From: an uncultured Pirellula sp. | GTDB lineage: Bacteria; Planctomycetota; Planctomycetia; Pirellulales; Pirellulaceae | Direction of reading: 5' to 3' | Length of the DNA: 37,277 nucleotides | NCBI GenBank assembly: GCA_903892355.1 | Contig: CAITIE010000049.1 | Location: 1-37,277 of the forward strand | Part shown: piece after piece, positions 8,119 to 16,488 of the stretch | Layout: every line of letters begins with the position of its first letter | How positions within the stretch are numbered: position 1 is the first letter of the stretch | Translations under genes and position numbers: made by a program | The notes under the pieces: generated by a model | Database searches by the model: none | What the model was told of the DNA's origin: nothing | The model's input: only the letters and a program-made list of their open reading frames with translations

Positions 8119-8595
8119 TTAGCCACCGAATTGACTGCGGTCTGCTTCTTCAAGCAATGCCTGAATGTCCTCGGCCGTTTTGGACTGACGAAGCAGTTTG
8201 CAAAACTGGTCATCTCGGAGTTGTCGCGAGATGTTTTCGAGGGCTCTCAGGTGGTCACCGGGCCGATCTGGAGGAGACACAAGAAGGAAGAACAAGGAGG
8301 CTTTCTGGCCATCGAGAGACTCAAAATCGAGGCCATCGGGGCTGACCCCGACCGTACCAACCAGCTTCTCGACGCTCGAATGCTTGGTGTGTGGAACCGC
8401 AACCCCGCGACCAATCCCGGTGCTACCGAGCTCCTCACGCTTCATGATCGCTTTGATAATGTCGTCTTGGTCCGCTGCACTGATTTCTCCTGCCGCGACC
8501 AAGGCTTCCACCAATTCGGCCACCACCCCCTCTTTCGAAGACGATGCCAATTGGGAACGAATCGCTTTTGGAGCGATAAAAACGGAAAATTTCAT
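8119..8595 (-). CDS. ptsN: PTS EIIA, fructose/nitrogen type (PtsN-like)
   Basis: 158 residues covering a single EIIA domain of the fructose/mannitol/Ntr class, with no fused EIIB or EIIC. The phosphorylated His69 lies in GRGVAVPHTKH, preceded by the conserved MKREELGSTGIG segment; later AENISRQLRDD-like helix residues (LRALENISRQLRDDQF) fit. In proteobacteria PtsN controls potassium transport and nitrogen/carbon responses according to its phosphorylation state, and a similar regulatory role is inferred here from the lack of any permease. Start choice: ATG 8595 preceded by GAGGAT; a TTG at 8613 is possible. It follows the 63-residue ORF by 4 bases and precedes ptsH by 22. Confidence 0.92.
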   Translation of the reverse strand: MKFSVFIAPKAIRSQLASSSKEGVVAELVEALVAAGEISAADQDDIIKAIMKREELGSTGIGRGVAVPHTKHSSVEKLVGTVGVSPDGLDFESLDGQKASLFFLLVSPPDRPGDHLRALENISRQLRDDQFCKLLRQSKTAEDIQALLEEADRSQFGG

Positions 8596-8599
8596 TGAA

Positions 8600-8791
8600 C
8601 TAGAAATCCTCAAAGATTTTGCGTTTCGCGAGAGCTTTCTCCGCGAAAGGAATGGAATAAATGATGTGCGATACTTCGCGGCTCAGTCCATCAATCTCAA
8701 TCATTCGACTTGAATCCTCAATCGGAATCAACAGATGGACCAAACCTTTGGGCGTAGGGTTGGCGGACACGGCTACTTCCAGAAAAACCAA
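8600..8791 (-). CDS. Uncharacterised 63-residue protein between hpf and ptsN
   Basis: The frame fills the space between hpf (41 bases upstream) and ptsN (4 bases downstream), the packing expected of a real operon member. The sequence looks protein-like, with alternating strands (KGLVHLLIPIEDSSRMIEID) followed by an amphipathic helix (PFAEKALAKRKIFEDF). It has no ATG near its 5' end; TTG 8791 is the most likely start, with a GAGGA about 15 bases before it, and the frame stays open into hpf. I recognise no family. The position suggests a role with HPF or the regulatory PTS, but that is guilt by neighbourhood only. Confidence 0.5.
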   Translation of the reverse strand: MVFLEVAVSANPTPKGLVHLLIPIEDSSRMIEIDGLSREVSHIIYSIPFAEKALAKRKIFEDF

Positions 8792-8832
8792 GGAATCCCG
8801 GGGGTTTCCTCGAGACTTGGTCCTGGAAATCC

Positions 8833-9150
8833 TTAGGTATGACGCGCGTTGGGTCCTTTGTGCTCGGTAACTCGTTCTTTGTGCTTGCGAATCTGGTGCT
8901 CCACCTTGCCGATGGTCATGTCCAACGCGGAGATCACGGTCGACGACTCGGTAGCGGCCACGAAATCTGGGGAATGCTCCGCCGAAACGTTGATTTCCAC
9001 CGAAGGCTTGTCCAAATGTTCCAAATCGACAGTGACCTCGATGGCATTGATTCGGTCGAATAGGCGTCGCAGCTTCTCGACTTTTTCAACGATGATGGCC
9101 TGATCTTCGGATTTCAGGTGGCCATGACGGGCGGAAACGTTGACTTGCAC
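8833..9150 (-). CDS. hpf: Ribosome hibernation promoting factor, short HPF/RaiA type
   Basis: 105 residues. Family members bind the 30S decoding region and shut down ribosomes in stationary phase. Start chosen at GTG 9150: the family N-terminus VQVNVSARHGHLKSEDQ begins there and an AGGGAG ribosome site is 8 bases upstream; the longer open frame to 9285 is unconserved. Conserved features: VEKVEKLRRLFDRINAIEV and VTVDLEHLDKPSVEINVSA with the basic C-terminal helix KVEHQIRKHKERV. The C-terminal dimerisation domain of long HPF is absent, so it is the short form that pairs with RMF in proteobacteria. It is the first gene of the minus-strand string leading to the PTS genes. Confidence 0.93.
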   Translation of the reverse strand: MQVNVSARHGHLKSEDQAIIVEKVEKLRRLFDRINAIEVTVDLEHLDKPSVEINVSAEHSPDFVAATESSTVISALDMTIGKVEHQIRKHKERVTEHKGPNARHT

Positions 9151-9469
9151 GGATAATCTCCCTGACTGCGTTGGATTGACAAGAGGCGGCACCATGCGGC
9201 TGCATCGTGTGGCGGGACCGCAACAAGACGATACCGCAACACTGAACGACGCCGGGATTGTAACTCTTTCCCGGCATCGCCACAAATCCCCGTCCAGGAA
9301 AGGATTTAGAGGAATTTTGATTCTCGCGAAAACCTATTGGATTTCGGAGTGTTCATAGATTCCGGCCCCACTGTCTGGATAGACCCCACTGTCTGGTTAG
9401 AATAGAGGGGTTCGTTCCATCCGGCGTTACGACGGTAAGAAAGTCACGAGTTGCAGGATCGTGAAAGAA
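9151..9469. promoter_or_regulatory. Divergent intergenic region between hpf and the EF-hand gene
   Basis: This 319-base region should hold promoters for both divergent transcription units. The only clear structure is a direct repeat, CCCCACTGTCTGG at 9366-9378 and 9384-9396, with 18-base spacing, just ahead of the plus-strand gene. It could be a tandem regulator site. I could not pick a convincing -35/-10 pair on either strand. Confidence 0.4.
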
Positions 9470-11047
9470 ATGGCATCCCAAGCAATGGTAGTTCGCAGCA
9501 GTGCGGATCAAAAATCTATGGTTTCCCGCGAAAACTCCTTGAGCACCACGGTTCGCGGGGTCTGGAAAAAAGCCGGACGAGCAGGCATTGCCCTGTTGGC
9601 CTTGTGCGGAAGTATCTGCTCTCCAGCAATAGCCCAACCACCTTCGGGTGGATTCGGTGGTCCCCCGGGAGGTTTTCCTGGAGGCGCTCCAGGAATGTCC
9701 TTTGGCGGCGGGGGGATGATGATGATGGGGGGCAGCGGATTCGGCGGGGATCGCGGCGGCGATCGCGGCCGGGGTGGGGATCGAGGCAGCGGATCGCCGT
9801 GGGGTGGGGGTGGATTTGGCGGAGGGGGCGGTTTCGATCCTTCCCAATTCATCACCCGAATGGATACCAATGGCAACGGTTCGATTGATCCGGAGGAGGC
9901 CCAGGGCCCCGCGCGATTCATGTTGGATCGCATGGCGAGGAGCAATCCCAAGATCGATCTTAGCAAACCGATTCCGATTTCTGTGATCACGGACGCGTTT
10001 CAGCAGATGCGAAGCGGTGGTGGAGGGTCCTCATGGAGTGGCGGTTCTCCTTGGGGGGGCGGCGGCGGCGGTGAAGATGACACGGTGGCCCTCGAGTCCG
10101 CGACGTTGGTCCCAGGTTTCGGCGTTAAAATTCAAAAAAACCCAGTTCCTGGATTCGGATCCTCTGCTCAGAGTTTTAGCGTCAAGGTGGAAGAGCGAGA
10201 CTTGCGCGATGCGGACGAAAGAATGCGGCGGTTCGATCGCAACTCGGACGGCGCAATCGACGAAAGCGAATACAAAGAATCCAAATGGGGCGAGCCCTTG
10301 TCGCAATGGGATCGCAATAAAGATGCCAAGCTCACTCGCGAAGAGGTAGCGGCCCGCTACGCGCGTCGCCGTGAGTTGCGCGATGCCAAAGGCCAGGGCC
10401 AAGAAGGTGACAAACGGGGCGGAAACGACGCCAATCGCGGTGGACAAAACAACCAAGCCGAAGAAAAGAAGGGAAGCACCCGACCCTTTGAAAAGCAAGC
10501 CAGCTACAGGATCACCGATAGTACCGGCGCCGCACCCCGGCCGGCAGGTGTGCCCGAGTGGTTTATTCGCGACGATACGAACGGTGATAACCAGGTTTCG
10601 ATGAACGAGTTCGCTCGCAAGTGGGATGCGGGCACGCTCGAGGACTTTTACAAGTTCGACACCAACCAAGATGGTTACATCACTGCCAAGGAGTGCCTGG
10701 CTGGCGTAAAGAAAGGCTACCTCAAGGGCTCGAGCAGTTCCGGGGCCTCGAGTTCCAGCAGTTCAACCGCCTCGGCGAGCGCAGGTGGAGATGCGAGTGG
10801 TTCCGCTTCAAACGGCACCGGATCGCCGATGGCCGCTGCTCCCTCGTCCCCGGCCGCTTCATCGGGAGCTAGCTCGGATCCGAATTTTGCGTTTGCGAAA
10901 CGTCGCATCGACAAGGCTGATAAAGACAAGAACGGCTTCCTGACGCCGGACGAATGGTCGGAAAGCACTAAGTTTGCAGACGTGGATAAGAACGGCAACG
11001 GTCAAATCGACATCGACGAATACGTGCAATATCGAAAATCCAGATAG
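9470..11047 (+). CDS. Secreted multi-EF-hand calcium-binding protein
   Basis: 525 residues. A basic N-terminus is followed by a hydrophobic core (AGIALLALCGSICSPAIA) ending in a signal-peptidase-like A-I-A/Q site. A Gly/Pro-rich low-complexity region then leads to seven EF-hand loops starting near residues 132, 256, 281, 369, 397, 484 and 506 (for example DTNGNGSIDPEE, DRNSDGAIDESE, DTNQDGYITAKE, DKDKNGFLTPDE). A Ser/Ala/Gly linker separates the fifth and sixth loops. Loop 281 (DRNKDAKLTREE) lacks the usual Gly. It probably binds Ca2+ outside the cytoplasm, as multi-EF-hand proteins common in planctomycetes are thought to do. ATG 9470 preferred, GTG 9461 possible. The stop lies within the first copy of a 26-bp tandem repeat. 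Confidence 0.85.
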   Translation: MASQAMVVRSSADQKSMVSRENSLSTTVRGVWKKAGRAGIALLALCGSICSPAIAQPPSGGFGGPPGGFPGGAPGMSFGGGGMMMMGGSGFGGDRGGDRGRGGDRGSGSPWGGGGFGGGGGFDPSQFITRMDTNGNGSIDPEEAQGPARFMLDRMARSNPKIDLSKPIPISVITDAFQQMRSGGGGSSWSGGSPWGGGGGGEDDTVALESATLVPGFGVKIQKNPVPGFGSSAQSFSVKVEERDLRDADERMRRFDRNSDGAIDESEYKESKWGEPLSQWDRNKDAKLTREEVAARYARRRELRDAKGQGQEGDKRGGNDANRGGQNNQAEEKKGSTRPFEKQASYRITDSTGAAPRPAGVPEWFIRDDTNGDNQVSMNEFARKWDAGTLEDFYKFDTNQDGYITAKECLAGVKKGYLKGSSSSGASSSSSSTASASAGGDASGSASNGTGSPMAAAPSSPAASSGASSDPNFAFAKRRIDKADKDKNGFLTPDEWSESTKFADVDKNGNGQIDIDEYVQYRKSR

Positions 11048-11141
11048 CGAAATTCGCTCGGCAATCCAGATCGCGAAATTCGCTCGGCAATCCAGATCGC
11101 GAAGTTCGCTCGGCAATCCAGATCGCGAAATTCGCTCGGCG
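11038..11141. repeat. 26-bp tandem repeat, four copies
   Basis: Four head-to-tail copies with an exact 26-base period, marked by CCAGAT starting at about 11040, 11066, 11092 and 11118. Each contains the palindromic core GCGAAATTCGC (one copy has GCGAAGTTCGC). The first copy overlaps the last codons and TAG of the EF-hand gene, so the array seems to have grown from coding sequence outward. No spacers are present, so it is not CRISPR. Confidence 0.92.
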
Positions 11142-11185
11142 CGGTGGTCGTTCCGAGCCACAGAGGAATCGATGTTTTCTCGACA

Positions 11186-11222
11186 AAAAACCCAATGCGT
11201 TCGCTTCGCATTGGGTTTTTGT
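11186..11222 (+). terminator. Rho-independent terminator after the EF-hand gene
   Basis: A perfect 14-bp stem, AAAAACCCAATGCG (11186-11199) with CGCATTGGGTTTTT (11207-11220), and a 7-base loop TTCGCTT. The stem ends in a T-run on the plus strand, and the complementary A-run would also serve the minus strand. It isolates the EF-hand gene from the hydrolase gene. Confidence 0.93.
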
Positions 11223-11352
11223 ATTTAAAGTGTGAGCAGGAAAAACCAGAACCTGGTTGCCCCGCAACCGTTGCCCGTCGGTGATGTCCGCCGTGAAGCG
11301 TGCGATGAAGCCAAAGATGCAGCCAAAACGGATACCTTGCAAACATTCAAAT

Positions 11353-13416
11353 ATGCCTATGAATCGAAATCAATCCAGCATCATGAACCTAATCACCCGT
11401 AGTTCTTGGCTACTCGCCGCGTCTGCATTTGCACTGTCTTTGATGGCTTGTGATCCTTTCGCTAAGGTCGCTTCGGCGATTGACGATGTGCAAGGAATCT
11501 GGGTCGGATGGTTGGAAACCCCGAAGCAGCATCTGCGTCTCCTGGTGCGAATCGATTCGGTCAGCAGCGAAAAGGTGAACGGCAACTCGATTCTCCAGGG
11601 ATCGATTACGAGTCCAGACCAGTCGTCGGACATTTTGCCATTGCGAGATGCAATGCTTAGCGATGCGGGAGTGATTTCGTTTTCCGTAGCGCCACCCTCA
11701 AACCCAAACGCTGGGTACTCCTTTGTGGGAAAGCAAGTTGGCGACGCGGTCGAAGGAGAACTAAAGCAAGGTGATGTGACGCTGCTGTTGCGATTGAACA
11801 AAGCGGCAAGCATTCCCGAGGAAGGCAAGGAGCGACTGGCAGCAAATTCGGCGTGGGTTGGGAATTTGGACCTGGGAGGGCGGAAACTCCCCCTGCGGTT
11901 CCGCGTTTATTCGAAACCACCCTATGGTTCGGAAGAGAGGCCTCGTGTGGTGTTTGATTCATTGACGGAGAAAGCCAATGGATTCGAAGTTACCATGTCC
12001 GCAGGCAAAGACTCGACCGTCGAGTTTTCCATCCCAGCCATACCAGGCAAAGCGAAGTACATCGCCAAGTTGGATGAAGGCAAGACCGGCTTGATCGGGA
12101 AATTCCAACAAGGTTTCTTGCCACTGCCTTTGGAAATGCATCGGGTCGAGGAGTTGGAAACCGAACCCATCGATAGCGACGCTTTGGTCCAGCTTGTGGA
12201 AAAGACGCCGCATGGAGCGCCACCTGTGGTCGAAGTCCCGTGGGAAAACGACAACGATTCCGAGGCGGGGAGCGACACGCAAAAAGAATCTCAACAACAA
12301 ATCGTACAACTCCCAGACGGTCTTCGAGAGGAATCCTTCGTGATCGATCGGGTGGATCTCCGTAAGCCCAAGTACGATGGGAAGAAGCTCGTGGATCGCG
12401 ACTACCAACTATCGGGCACTATAACGTGGCCCGCAGGAGCAACCGCGGAATCTAAACTCCCTGCGGTTGTGATGATCACAGGCAGCGGACCTCAGGACCG
12501 GGACGAGACCATCGGACCGCATAAACCGTTCCGAGACATTGCACACTTCCTTGCCCGAAATGGAATGACCGTGTTGCGTTATGATGATCGTGGCGTCGGG
12601 CAAAGCACGGGAGATTTCGTTCGATCCACCACGGCCGATTTCGCGGACGATGCCGTCAGCGTATGGCAACATGCACGGACAATCGAAGGTATCGACAAGA
12701 GCCGCGTTGGATTGCTCGGGCACAGCGAAGGTGGAATCATCGCACCGATGGTTGCCGCTTGGCAGCGCGAAGTTGCATTTTTGGTATTGCTCGCTCCCCC
12801 GTCATTGCCCGGTTCGGAAATCCTGAAATCGCAAATCGACCGCATTTCCGAAATCGAGGGAGTGGATGCCGAAAGCCGAGCGGGTGCGAGACTCCTTCAA
12901 GCCGACTTGCAGCGGATCGCGATGGCGTTTGCACCCGATGATGAACGAGCGTTGGGAGAAGTTCGCAAAGCGATTTCGCAGCGTTGGGATTCTTTGAAAA
13001 ATCTATCAGCGGGAACTGCTGGATCGGCAACTGGTCCCGAGGCGGAAGCGATCAAAAAGCGAGTCATCGAACAAGTCACCCTTCAATTCGAGCAACTCCG
13101 CAGCCCGTGGATGAGGTACTTTTTGGCGTACGACCCGTCGTCGAATTGGGTGCTGCACAACAGCCCCACGCTAGCGATTTGGGGGGAACTCGACACCCAA
13201 GTCCTTCCAGGCCCAAACATGGAGCGACTGGAATCAATCATCGAGCGAAACGTCAACTTGAATGCAGAGTTGGCAATTTTGCCCCATTTGAACCATTTGC
13301 TCCAAACCGCTAAAACTGGTCTCCCAAGTGAGTACGAAGGCATCCGGGAATCCATCTCAACGACGGCTTTGGACTGCATCCTCAAGTGGCTTAATTCCGC
13401 CGAAATACTCCCTTAA
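11353..13416 (+). CDS. Exported alpha/beta hydrolase (esterase/peptidase-like)
   Basis: 687 residues from ATG 11353; ATG 11383 is an equally plausible start. A hydrophobic leader (SSWLLAASAFALSLMAC) looks like a signal peptide, and LMAC could be a lipobox. The N-terminal ~340 residues form a beta-rich region of unknown family (DDVQGIWVGWLETPKQHLRL). The C-terminal half is an alpha/beta hydrolase: oxyanion/strand segment MITGSGPQDRDE, FLARNGMTVLRYDDRGVGQS, nucleophile Ser458 in GHSEGG, acid Asp614 in WGELDTQV, and His648 in LNHLLQ. Family members hydrolyse esters or peptide-like bonds; the substrate is unknown. It is probably periplasmic. Its own promoter must lie after the terminator at 11222. 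Confidence 0.87.
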   Translation: MPMNRNQSSIMNLITRSSWLLAASAFALSLMACDPFAKVASAIDDVQGIWVGWLETPKQHLRLLVRIDSVSSEKVNGNSILQGSITSPDQSSDILPLRDAMLSDAGVISFSVAPPSNPNAGYSFVGKQVGDAVEGELKQGDVTLLLRLNKAASIPEEGKERLAANSAWVGNLDLGGRKLPLRFRVYSKPPYGSEERPRVVFDSLTEKANGFEVTMSAGKDSTVEFSIPAIPGKAKYIAKLDEGKTGLIGKFQQGFLPLPLEMHRVEELETEPIDSDALVQLVEKTPHGAPPVVEVPWENDNDSEAGSDTQKESQQQIVQLPDGLREESFVIDRVDLRKPKYDGKKLVDRDYQLSGTITWPAGATAESKLPAVVMITGSGPQDRDETIGPHKPFRDIAHFLARNGMTVLRYDDRGVGQSTGDFVRSTTADFADDAVSVWQHARTIEGIDKSRVGLLGHSEGGIIAPMVAAWQREVAFLVLLAPPSLPGSEILKSQIDRISEIEGVDAESRAGARLLQADLQRIAMAFAPDDERALGEVRKAISQRWDSLKNLSAGTAGSATGPEAEAIKKRVIEQVTLQFEQLRSPWMRYFLAYDPSSNWVLHNSPTLAIWGELDTQVLPGPNMERLESIIERNVNLNAELAILPHLNHLLQTAKTGLPSEYEGIRESISTTALDCILKWLNSAEILP

Positions 13417-13467
13417 CAACAGTTCGAACCGCAGTGATTGTCGAGAAAGATTGTCGAGGTTGAGTCC

Positions 13468-13797
13468 ATGAAGACTCGATGGATGGATCACGATGCCCCG
13501 AGCAACAATGACATTCGGGACGAGATCTTGAGGTTGCTGATGACCCTGAAGAAGGGGGAAAGCATTTGCCCTTCGGATGCGGCACGCGCGTTCGGATCGA
13601 AATGGCGTCAGCATATGACCTTGGTACGCGAGGTTGCCGCGGACATGGTCCGCGATGGGATGATCGAGGTGGTCCAACGCGATGAGGTTGTCGATATCGA
13701 TGAACGAGACATCGAATCGATCAAAGGTCCCATCCGATTGCGATTGATACCAAAAAGCATAGTCAACGGCATTGACGATTCGGATGACGACGCGTGA
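13468..13797 (+). CDS. DUF3253-like winged-helix small protein
   Basis: 109 residues. ATG 13468 is preferred because GAGG sits about 8 bases upstream. The core reads as a small winged-helix fold: IRDEILRLLMTLKKGESICP, SDAARAFGSKWRQHM, LVREVAADMVRDGMIEVVQR, and a closing GPIRLRL. This matches what I recall of DUF3253, whose members carry the ICPS-ARA--WR pattern and R-x-GPIR-L end. Function is unknown; the fold suggests nucleic-acid binding. The C-terminus is acidic (DDSDDD). It follows the hydrolase gene by 51 bases and may be cotranscribed with it. Confidence 0.75.
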   Translation: MKTRWMDHDAPSNNDIRDEILRLLMTLKKGESICPSDAARAFGSKWRQHMTLVREVAADMVRDGMIEVVQRDEVVDIDERDIESIKGPIRLRLIPKSIVNGIDDSDDDA

Positions 13798-13910
13798 GTT
13801 GACTTGGTCGACGCACCCACCAATAGCCAGAGATCCAATGCACTCGTCCAGCTTAGTTCCTCCGTTGGACGATTACGTTCCTCCGCGAGACTCTTCCTTA
13901 GCAGAGCGGA

Positions 13911-15050
13911 TTACTCCATCATCGATTGTCGAGTCCTCGCGTAGGCGATCGGACCGAAAATCAGCAGTGGTGCCCAAGCGGCGATCGCGGGAGTGATCAA
14001 TGTCCCGCTGGTTCCTAGGGAGCCGAGGGCCATGGAGACCGCGAAGAATAAGCCGAAGGTTGCTACGCACGCTACGATCAACTGAACCACGTTTCGGTTG
14101 CGCGTCGAAAGGATCAACGGCAGTCCGAGTAGCAGTTGCGTGAAGTCAAGAAGCGGTTGTAGGAATCGTGAGTGGACCATCAGTTTGAGGTCCTCGCCGT
14201 AATAATCGGATTGGTTCTTGAGCCGCCAAATCAAATCTGGTGTCGATGCGAACTGCCTTGCGGTTCCACCTCTCAGCATGTCGTACTCGACCTTGCTAGC
14301 TACAAAGCATTGGTCTGCCGTGAGCCATGGAGTATCCGTGGGGAGCAGAAGGTAGTCGGTTCCATCCTGACGCACGGATGGTTTACCCGCAATCGCGGTA
14401 TTGGTACCGACCCCATCGACACGGAAGCCTTGGCCGTGTTTGTCATCAGCAGGCAAAAACGTCGCATTCGAACCGCTGAGTTGCGAGGTGGCCGCGGAAG
14501 CTGGACCATAGAACTTGAAGATCGGATTTTGGATCGATTGCGTGTTGGTGATCAGGTTTCTGCCCGCGATCAAAATCCCCATGTCGACGTCCTCGGTCGG
14601 TCTCATCGGAACCAGCCGCTCGGTCCCTTGGAGGTCCTGTGGATTCTTGCTCAGCATCGCAGACCACTTGGGGATCAAAAGCTCCCTCGAGCATGCGGCT
14701 CCTAAGATGGCGATGGCCGACATGACAATGACAGGACGCACGATTCTACTTTTGCTGATTCCTGCGGCGAGCAAGGCGGTCAGCTCGTTCGTGCGGTAGA
14801 GCCATGCGATGACGAACATGGTCGATAGCAACGTCAGTAGTCCACAAGTACGGTCGTAGATGCTCAGCAGGTACGGGCTGTAGTATTCCGCGAGAGCGAG
14901 AAAGAAATTACCCCGGTTTCGGCCGTACTGAATAAACTCGTCCAGATTGGTAAAAACCTGCGCAATGATCAGCAGTCCTGAAAGCGTGATGAAGCAGATC
15001 AGGAAGACGCGAATGTAGAGGAATAGCAGGTAGCGATCGATGCGGGTCAT
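13911..15050 (-). CDS. LptF/LptG family permease
   Basis: 379 residues with about three membrane segments at each end and a periplasmic domain of about 180 residues between them, the YjgP/YjgQ topology. The N-terminus TRIDRYLLFLYIRVFLICF and the segment TNELTALLAAGISKSRIVRP are typical. In Gram-negative bacteria LptF and LptG form the transmembrane part of the ABC machine that extracts lipopolysaccharide from the inner membrane. Only one of the pair is present here, with no lptB nearby, so the partner is expected elsewhere. I cannot decide between LptF and LptG. Convergent with the DUF3253-like gene, 113 bases away. Confidence 0.88.
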   Translation of the reverse strand: MTRIDRYLLFLYIRVFLICFITLSGLLIIAQVFTNLDEFIQYGRNRGNFFLALAEYYSPYLLSIYDRTCGLLTLLSTMFVIAWLYRTNELTALLAAGISKSRIVRPVIVMSAIAILGAACSRELLIPKWSAMLSKNPQDLQGTERLVPMRPTEDVDMGILIAGRNLITNTQSIQNPIFKFYGPASAATSQLSGSNATFLPADDKHGQGFRVDGVGTNTAIAGKPSVRQDGTDYLLLPTDTPWLTADQCFVASKVEYDMLRGGTARQFASTPDLIWRLKNQSDYYGEDLKLMVHSRFLQPLLDFTQLLLGLPLILSTRNRNVVQLIVACVATFGLFFAVSMALGSLGTSGTLITPAIAAWAPLLIFGPIAYARTRQSMME

Positions 15051-15203
15051 GGAGGATTGCTACCAAAACTGCTGGAGCCAACGCAAGCCCCAGAGAAAGG
15101 TTGCTATCGAATTGTCAGCCGCGTAAACCGCTGGATGATGCTTGGGGGATGGGATTTCAGGCACCAAGTCTAAATCACTCGGCGGGAACCGGCAGTGGCG
15201 GCC

Positions 15204-16445
15204 TTATTCTTTGATAGCTTTAACGAGGAAGTTTGGATTGGCGGTTTCCAAGCGATGTTTTTCGAGCTGGTAGGTACCTCGAGAGATTTGGATCATCCAA
15301 AGTTTGGGCTCGACGTTCCATTGCGAGATCATCATCTGCTGCAATTCGACGACGTATTCCATGCTCATCATATTGGCGACGAGGCATCCATTCTTTTGCA
15401 AGCGTTCCCAGGACGATGCGGCTAGGTCGGTAACGGAACGCCCTGTACCACCTATGAAAATCGCATCGGGGTCGGGGAGCGTGGCCCACGCGATGGGTGC
15501 TTCCCCAAGAACAGGGACGAGATTATCGACTGCGAAAAGTTTTGCATTTTCGGTCATGAGCCCGAAGTCTTCCGCATCCATTTCGATGGCATAGACTTTT
15601 CCAGTGCGTGCGATTTGGGCTGCTTCGATCGCAACCGATCCGCTTCCTGCACCGATATCCCAAACGATCGAGGTGGGTTTCAAGTTCATTTCGCTGAGAG
15701 CCACGGTGCGGATTTCACTCGGGGTTAACAGACCTCGTTTGGGTTTGCTTTGTCGAAATAACTCATCTGGGTTACCGAACAATCGACGCGAATGGGTGGC
15801 GAGTTGCTGGTCGGGCGTACCCGGGTGTCGGACCAAGACCATCACATTGAGTGGTGAGAACCGTTGGTTGACGATATCCGGAATGGCGGACCGCGTGACG
15901 CGCTCGTCGGGCGAGCCGAGGTTTTCGCAGACGTAAGCGGTAAAGTAAGTCACCCCTTTCGCGAGAAGTGCTTCGGCTAGTTTTTGCGGTGGGATATCCT
16001 CGGAGGTGAAGACCCCGACCTTTTCGGCGGTACGGATTCTCTCGACAACGCGATCGATCGGTTGGGTCGCGAGATTGGTTAGATAAGCTTCATCCCAACT
16101 TTCCTTGACCCGTGCAAAGGCGAGTTGCATGCTGCTGACGTGGGGAAGGACATCGAATCGGTCTTTACCGAGTCGATCGCAGAGGAATCGAGCGGTTCCG
16201 TAAAAAAGAGGGTCGCCACTTGCGAGAACAACGGTCCCTGGCCCAGATTGATCGATGGTGTTTGCAAGTCGATCGAGATCGGAACCGATGGTTTCTTGAG
16301 GGCCGCGGTATTCGGGAAACCTGGCTAAGAGGGACGCGGGGCCGACAAGGAGTTTCGCGTTTCGAATGATCTCGTTGGCGTGTTGGGTCAAGCCGGGCGC
16401 ACCATCATCTCCGATACCGACGATGGTGATCTTGCTATTTTGCAT
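15204..16445 (-). CDS. cobL: Precorrin-6Y methyltransferase, CbiE-CbiT fusion (CobL type)
   Basis: 413 residues. The N-terminal half (~1-210) is a tetrapyrrole methylase (ITIVGIGDDGAPGLT; SGDPLFYG at 76-83). The C-terminal half is a class I SAM methyltransferase with VWDIGAGSGSVAIEAAQ near residues 261-277. Together they methylate C5 and C15 and decarboxylate the acetate side chain during corrin ring synthesis (cobalamin pathway, cytoplasm). Start at ATG 16445, where the family N-terminus begins; the TTG at 16475 adds nothing conserved. No other cobalamin gene or cobalamin riboswitch is visible here. It lies 43 bases after flgL on the same strand, which may give read-through but is functionally unrelated. 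Confidence 0.93.
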   Translation of the reverse strand: MQNSKITIVGIGDDGAPGLTQHANEIIRNAKLLVGPASLLARFPEYRGPQETIGSDLDRLANTIDQSGPGTVVLASGDPLFYGTARFLCDRLGKDRFDVLPHVSSMQLAFARVKESWDEAYLTNLATQPIDRVVERIRTAEKVGVFTSEDIPPQKLAEALLAKGVTYFTAYVCENLGSPDERVTRSAIPDIVNQRFSPLNVMVLVRHPGTPDQQLATHSRRLFGNPDELFRQSKPKRGLLTPSEIRTVALSEMNLKPTSIVWDIGAGSGSVAIEAAQIARTGKVYAIEMDAEDFGLMTENAKLFAVDNLVPVLGEAPIAWATLPDPDAIFIGGTGRSVTDLAASSWERLQKNGCLVANMMSMEYVVELQQMMISQWNVEPKLWMIQISRGTYQLEKHRLETANPNFLVKAIKE

Positions 16446-16488
16446 TTGAGGAGTCCGCGCGCAGAGCGTCAGCAACAGAGGTGTAGCA

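Noticed and set aside
11038-11141. Possible CRISPR array in the 26-bp repeats
   Set aside because: The repeats are directly tandem with no spacers and no cas gene is nearby.
11223-11352. Structured leader RNA before the hydrolase gene
   Set aside because: Only a small AACCAG/CTGGTT hairpin and no recognisable riboswitch core were found.
16446-16488. Cobalamin riboswitch ahead of cobL
   Set aside because: The gap to flgL is only 43 bases, too short for the element, and no B12-box-like sequence is visible.
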